Of a stretch of 40,811 bases of DNA, positions 40,142 to 40,811 are shown one piece after another. The notes below the pieces were generated by a model that saw nothing but the letters and a program-made list of their open reading frames with translations, did no database searches and was not told the origin of the DNA. Origin of the DNA: Bacteroidales bacterium. GTDB taxonomy: Bacteria; Bacteroidota; Bacteroidia; Bacteroidales; SM23-62. The stretch is taken from NCBI GenBank assembly GCA_016783865.1, contig JADHVS010000013.1:1-40811 (forward strand), read 5' to 3'. Both the position numbers and the translations under genes were made by a program. Within the stretch, counting starts at the first letter, position 1. Each line of letters begins with the position of its first letter.

Positions 40142-40811
40142 CTATTTCATTATCTCAATCCTGCTTCCTTCCGAATGTGCTGAGAACTCCGGGGCGTACA
40201 TGCACTGAACCGTGGCGATTCCTGTTGAGAAATCGCCGGCGTTGTTCACTACAAGCGGGTATTCGAACACCCAGGTACCTTTGGGCAGGTAGTCGAAAAA
40301 GAAGTTGGTGGCTAGATCCGTGGTCGATTGATAATACCCAAGTCCATCCTGATAGCGGTAGCCGGAAAGCCCTGATTCCGTGCTCCCCCTCCCTAATTGG
40401 GGAGGGGGCTGAGGGGAGGGGAACGGTTCCAGCCCGGCCGCCCGCAAGTCTTTCAGGTGCACGAATTCCATGGTGCGGTCCACGGTAACGATGAGACGAA
40501 CTTTGAGTTTGGCTCCAATACTCAGTAATTGGTGCTGTGGTGCCGTGGTGCCATGGAGAAATGAAGAATCAGTTGAAATTTGAAAGTTGAAATTTGAAAT
40601 TGGTTCAAGTATGGGTCCGGCAGCAGTATTTTTCTCCAAAAACAGCTGTTTCTCAACCGTCAATGGTGTTTCGTGTGGGGTTATCTGATCCAGGTTCTCG
40701 AAGTATTGCCAGTAGAGTCCTCCCCAGGCAATGCCATCGTTAGTTTTGGTGATTTCAATATTCCCCATGTCGGGGTGGATCTCATCTCCGGTCCAGGAGA
40801 TACGGAAATAT
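40142..40811 (-). CDS. Alpha-2-macroglobulin family protein, C-terminal part (5' end outside window)
   Basis: The frame is open from the window edge to the stop at 40142 (223 codons). It reads like the C-terminal end of Bacteroidota alpha-2-macroglobulin-like proteins: AWGGLYWQYFENLDQI, FLEKNTAAGPILEPI, VDRTMEFVHLKDLRAAG, YRYQDGLGYYQSTTD, NFFFDYLPKGTWVFEYPLVV and TVQCMYAPEFSAHSEGSRI. These are very large envelope proteins (typically near 1900 residues) thought to trap proteases. Two stretches interrupt this conserved sequence: one around SNFNFQISTDSSFLHGTTAP and one PFPSPQPPPQLGRGST, both encoded by repeats. The frame remains open through both. Confidence 0.82.
   Translation of the reverse strand, partial: YFRISWTGDEIHPDMGNIEITKTNDGIAWGGLYWQYFENLDQITPHETPLTVEKQLFLEKNTAAGPILEPISNFNFQISTDSSFLHGTTAPQHQLLSIGAKLKVRLIVTVDRTMEFVHLKDLRAAGLEPFPSPQPPPQLGRGSTESGLSGYRYQDGLGYYQSTTDLATNFFFDYLPKGTWVFEYPLVVNNAGDFSTGIATVQCMYAPEFSAHSEGSRIEIMK
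40385..40408. repeat. G/C-rich palindrome inserted in the macroglobulin gene
   Basis: CCCCCTCCC (40385-40393) and GGGAGGGGG (40400-40408) form a perfect 9-bp stem around TAATTG, followed by GAGGGGAGGGG. It encodes the low-complexity insert PSPQPPPQLGRG within otherwise conserved sequence. Confidence 0.75.
40531..40600. repeat. Octamer and heptamer tandem repeats in the macroglobulin gene
   Basis: Three copies of GGTGCYRT (40531-40554) are followed by four copies of TTGAAAK (40573-40600). Together they encode a non-conserved insert of about 23 residues. The arrays are of the same 7-8-nt type seen in the PHP gene and intergenic DNA. Confidence 0.75.

Overview
The window is a chromosomal segment of a Bacteroidota bacterium, probably an environmental member of the Bacteroidales/Marinilabiliales type. 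The evidence is: three C-terminal domains of type IX secretion (T9SS) cargo, a purH-mreB gene pair, a Bacteroidota-style tyrosine recombinase, and repeated matches to the Bacteroidota -7 promoter element TAnnTTTG just upstream of start codons. Several of these boxes decide starts and imply very short leaders (udk, rpiB, the U32 protein, thpR). The species cannot be named from the sequence.

Layout. 1-3.9 kb: mreB (cut by the window edge), purH, an FtsX/MacB-type permease and uridine kinase. 3.9-7.1 kb: an arsenic operon read leftward, arsR-arsC-arsM-acr3, with a methylmalonyl-CoA epimerase gene overlapping its end. A perfect 11-bp-arm palindrome before arsR has a TAnnTTTG box as its exact spacer. 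7.1-12.7 kb: an accessory stretch. It holds a CYTH protein, an orphan T9SS tail, an AT-rich two-gene cassette (67-aa protein plus SDH_sah-type serine protease), an unrecognised gene remnant, a T9SS beta-propeller protein behind a complete cobalamin riboswitch with a terminator-type platform, a MITE-like relic, and a tyrosine recombinase beside tRNA-Ala(GGC). A three-way-junction palindrome lies between recombinase and tRNA.

12.7-20.7 kb: thpR, a small membrane protein, a 1004-residue T9SS protein with a BNR-like region and PKD-like repeats, an ECF sigma / membrane protein / fructosamine-kinase operon, and an rpiB-lutB operon. 20.74-21.12 kb is an AT-rich divergent intergenic region with seven TTATC pentamers, three of them in helical phase, and a perfect plus-strand terminator. 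21.1-29.0 kb: a tightly packed rightward operon of nadA, a YwqK/MORN_2-repeat protein, an RluB-type pseudouridine synthase, a REC-PAS response regulator and two DUF3857/transglutaminase-like exported proteins, the second lacking the catalytic Cys.

29.0-40.8 kb: dnaG, a membrane polyferredoxin resembling a NapH-NapG fusion, a PHP phosphatase, a U32 protein, an AdhE-like CoA-acylating aldehyde dehydrogenase with a STAS protein, an S9 peptidase, a lipoprotein, aspS and the 3' part of an alpha-2-macroglobulin-like gene. The PHP and macroglobulin genes carry in-frame inserts made of 7- and 8-nt tandem repeats and a palindrome, of a kind also seen in nearby intergenic DNA.

Most promising for follow-up are the B12-riboswitch-controlled T9SS propeller (a possible T9SS counterpart of the B12-capturing lipoprotein BtuG), the protease cassette in the tRNA-Ala-associated accessory region, the recombinase-adjacent folded palindrome, and the repeat invasion of coding sequences. 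The methylmalonyl-CoA epimerase implies a use for adenosylcobalamin, which fits a B12-acquisition function.
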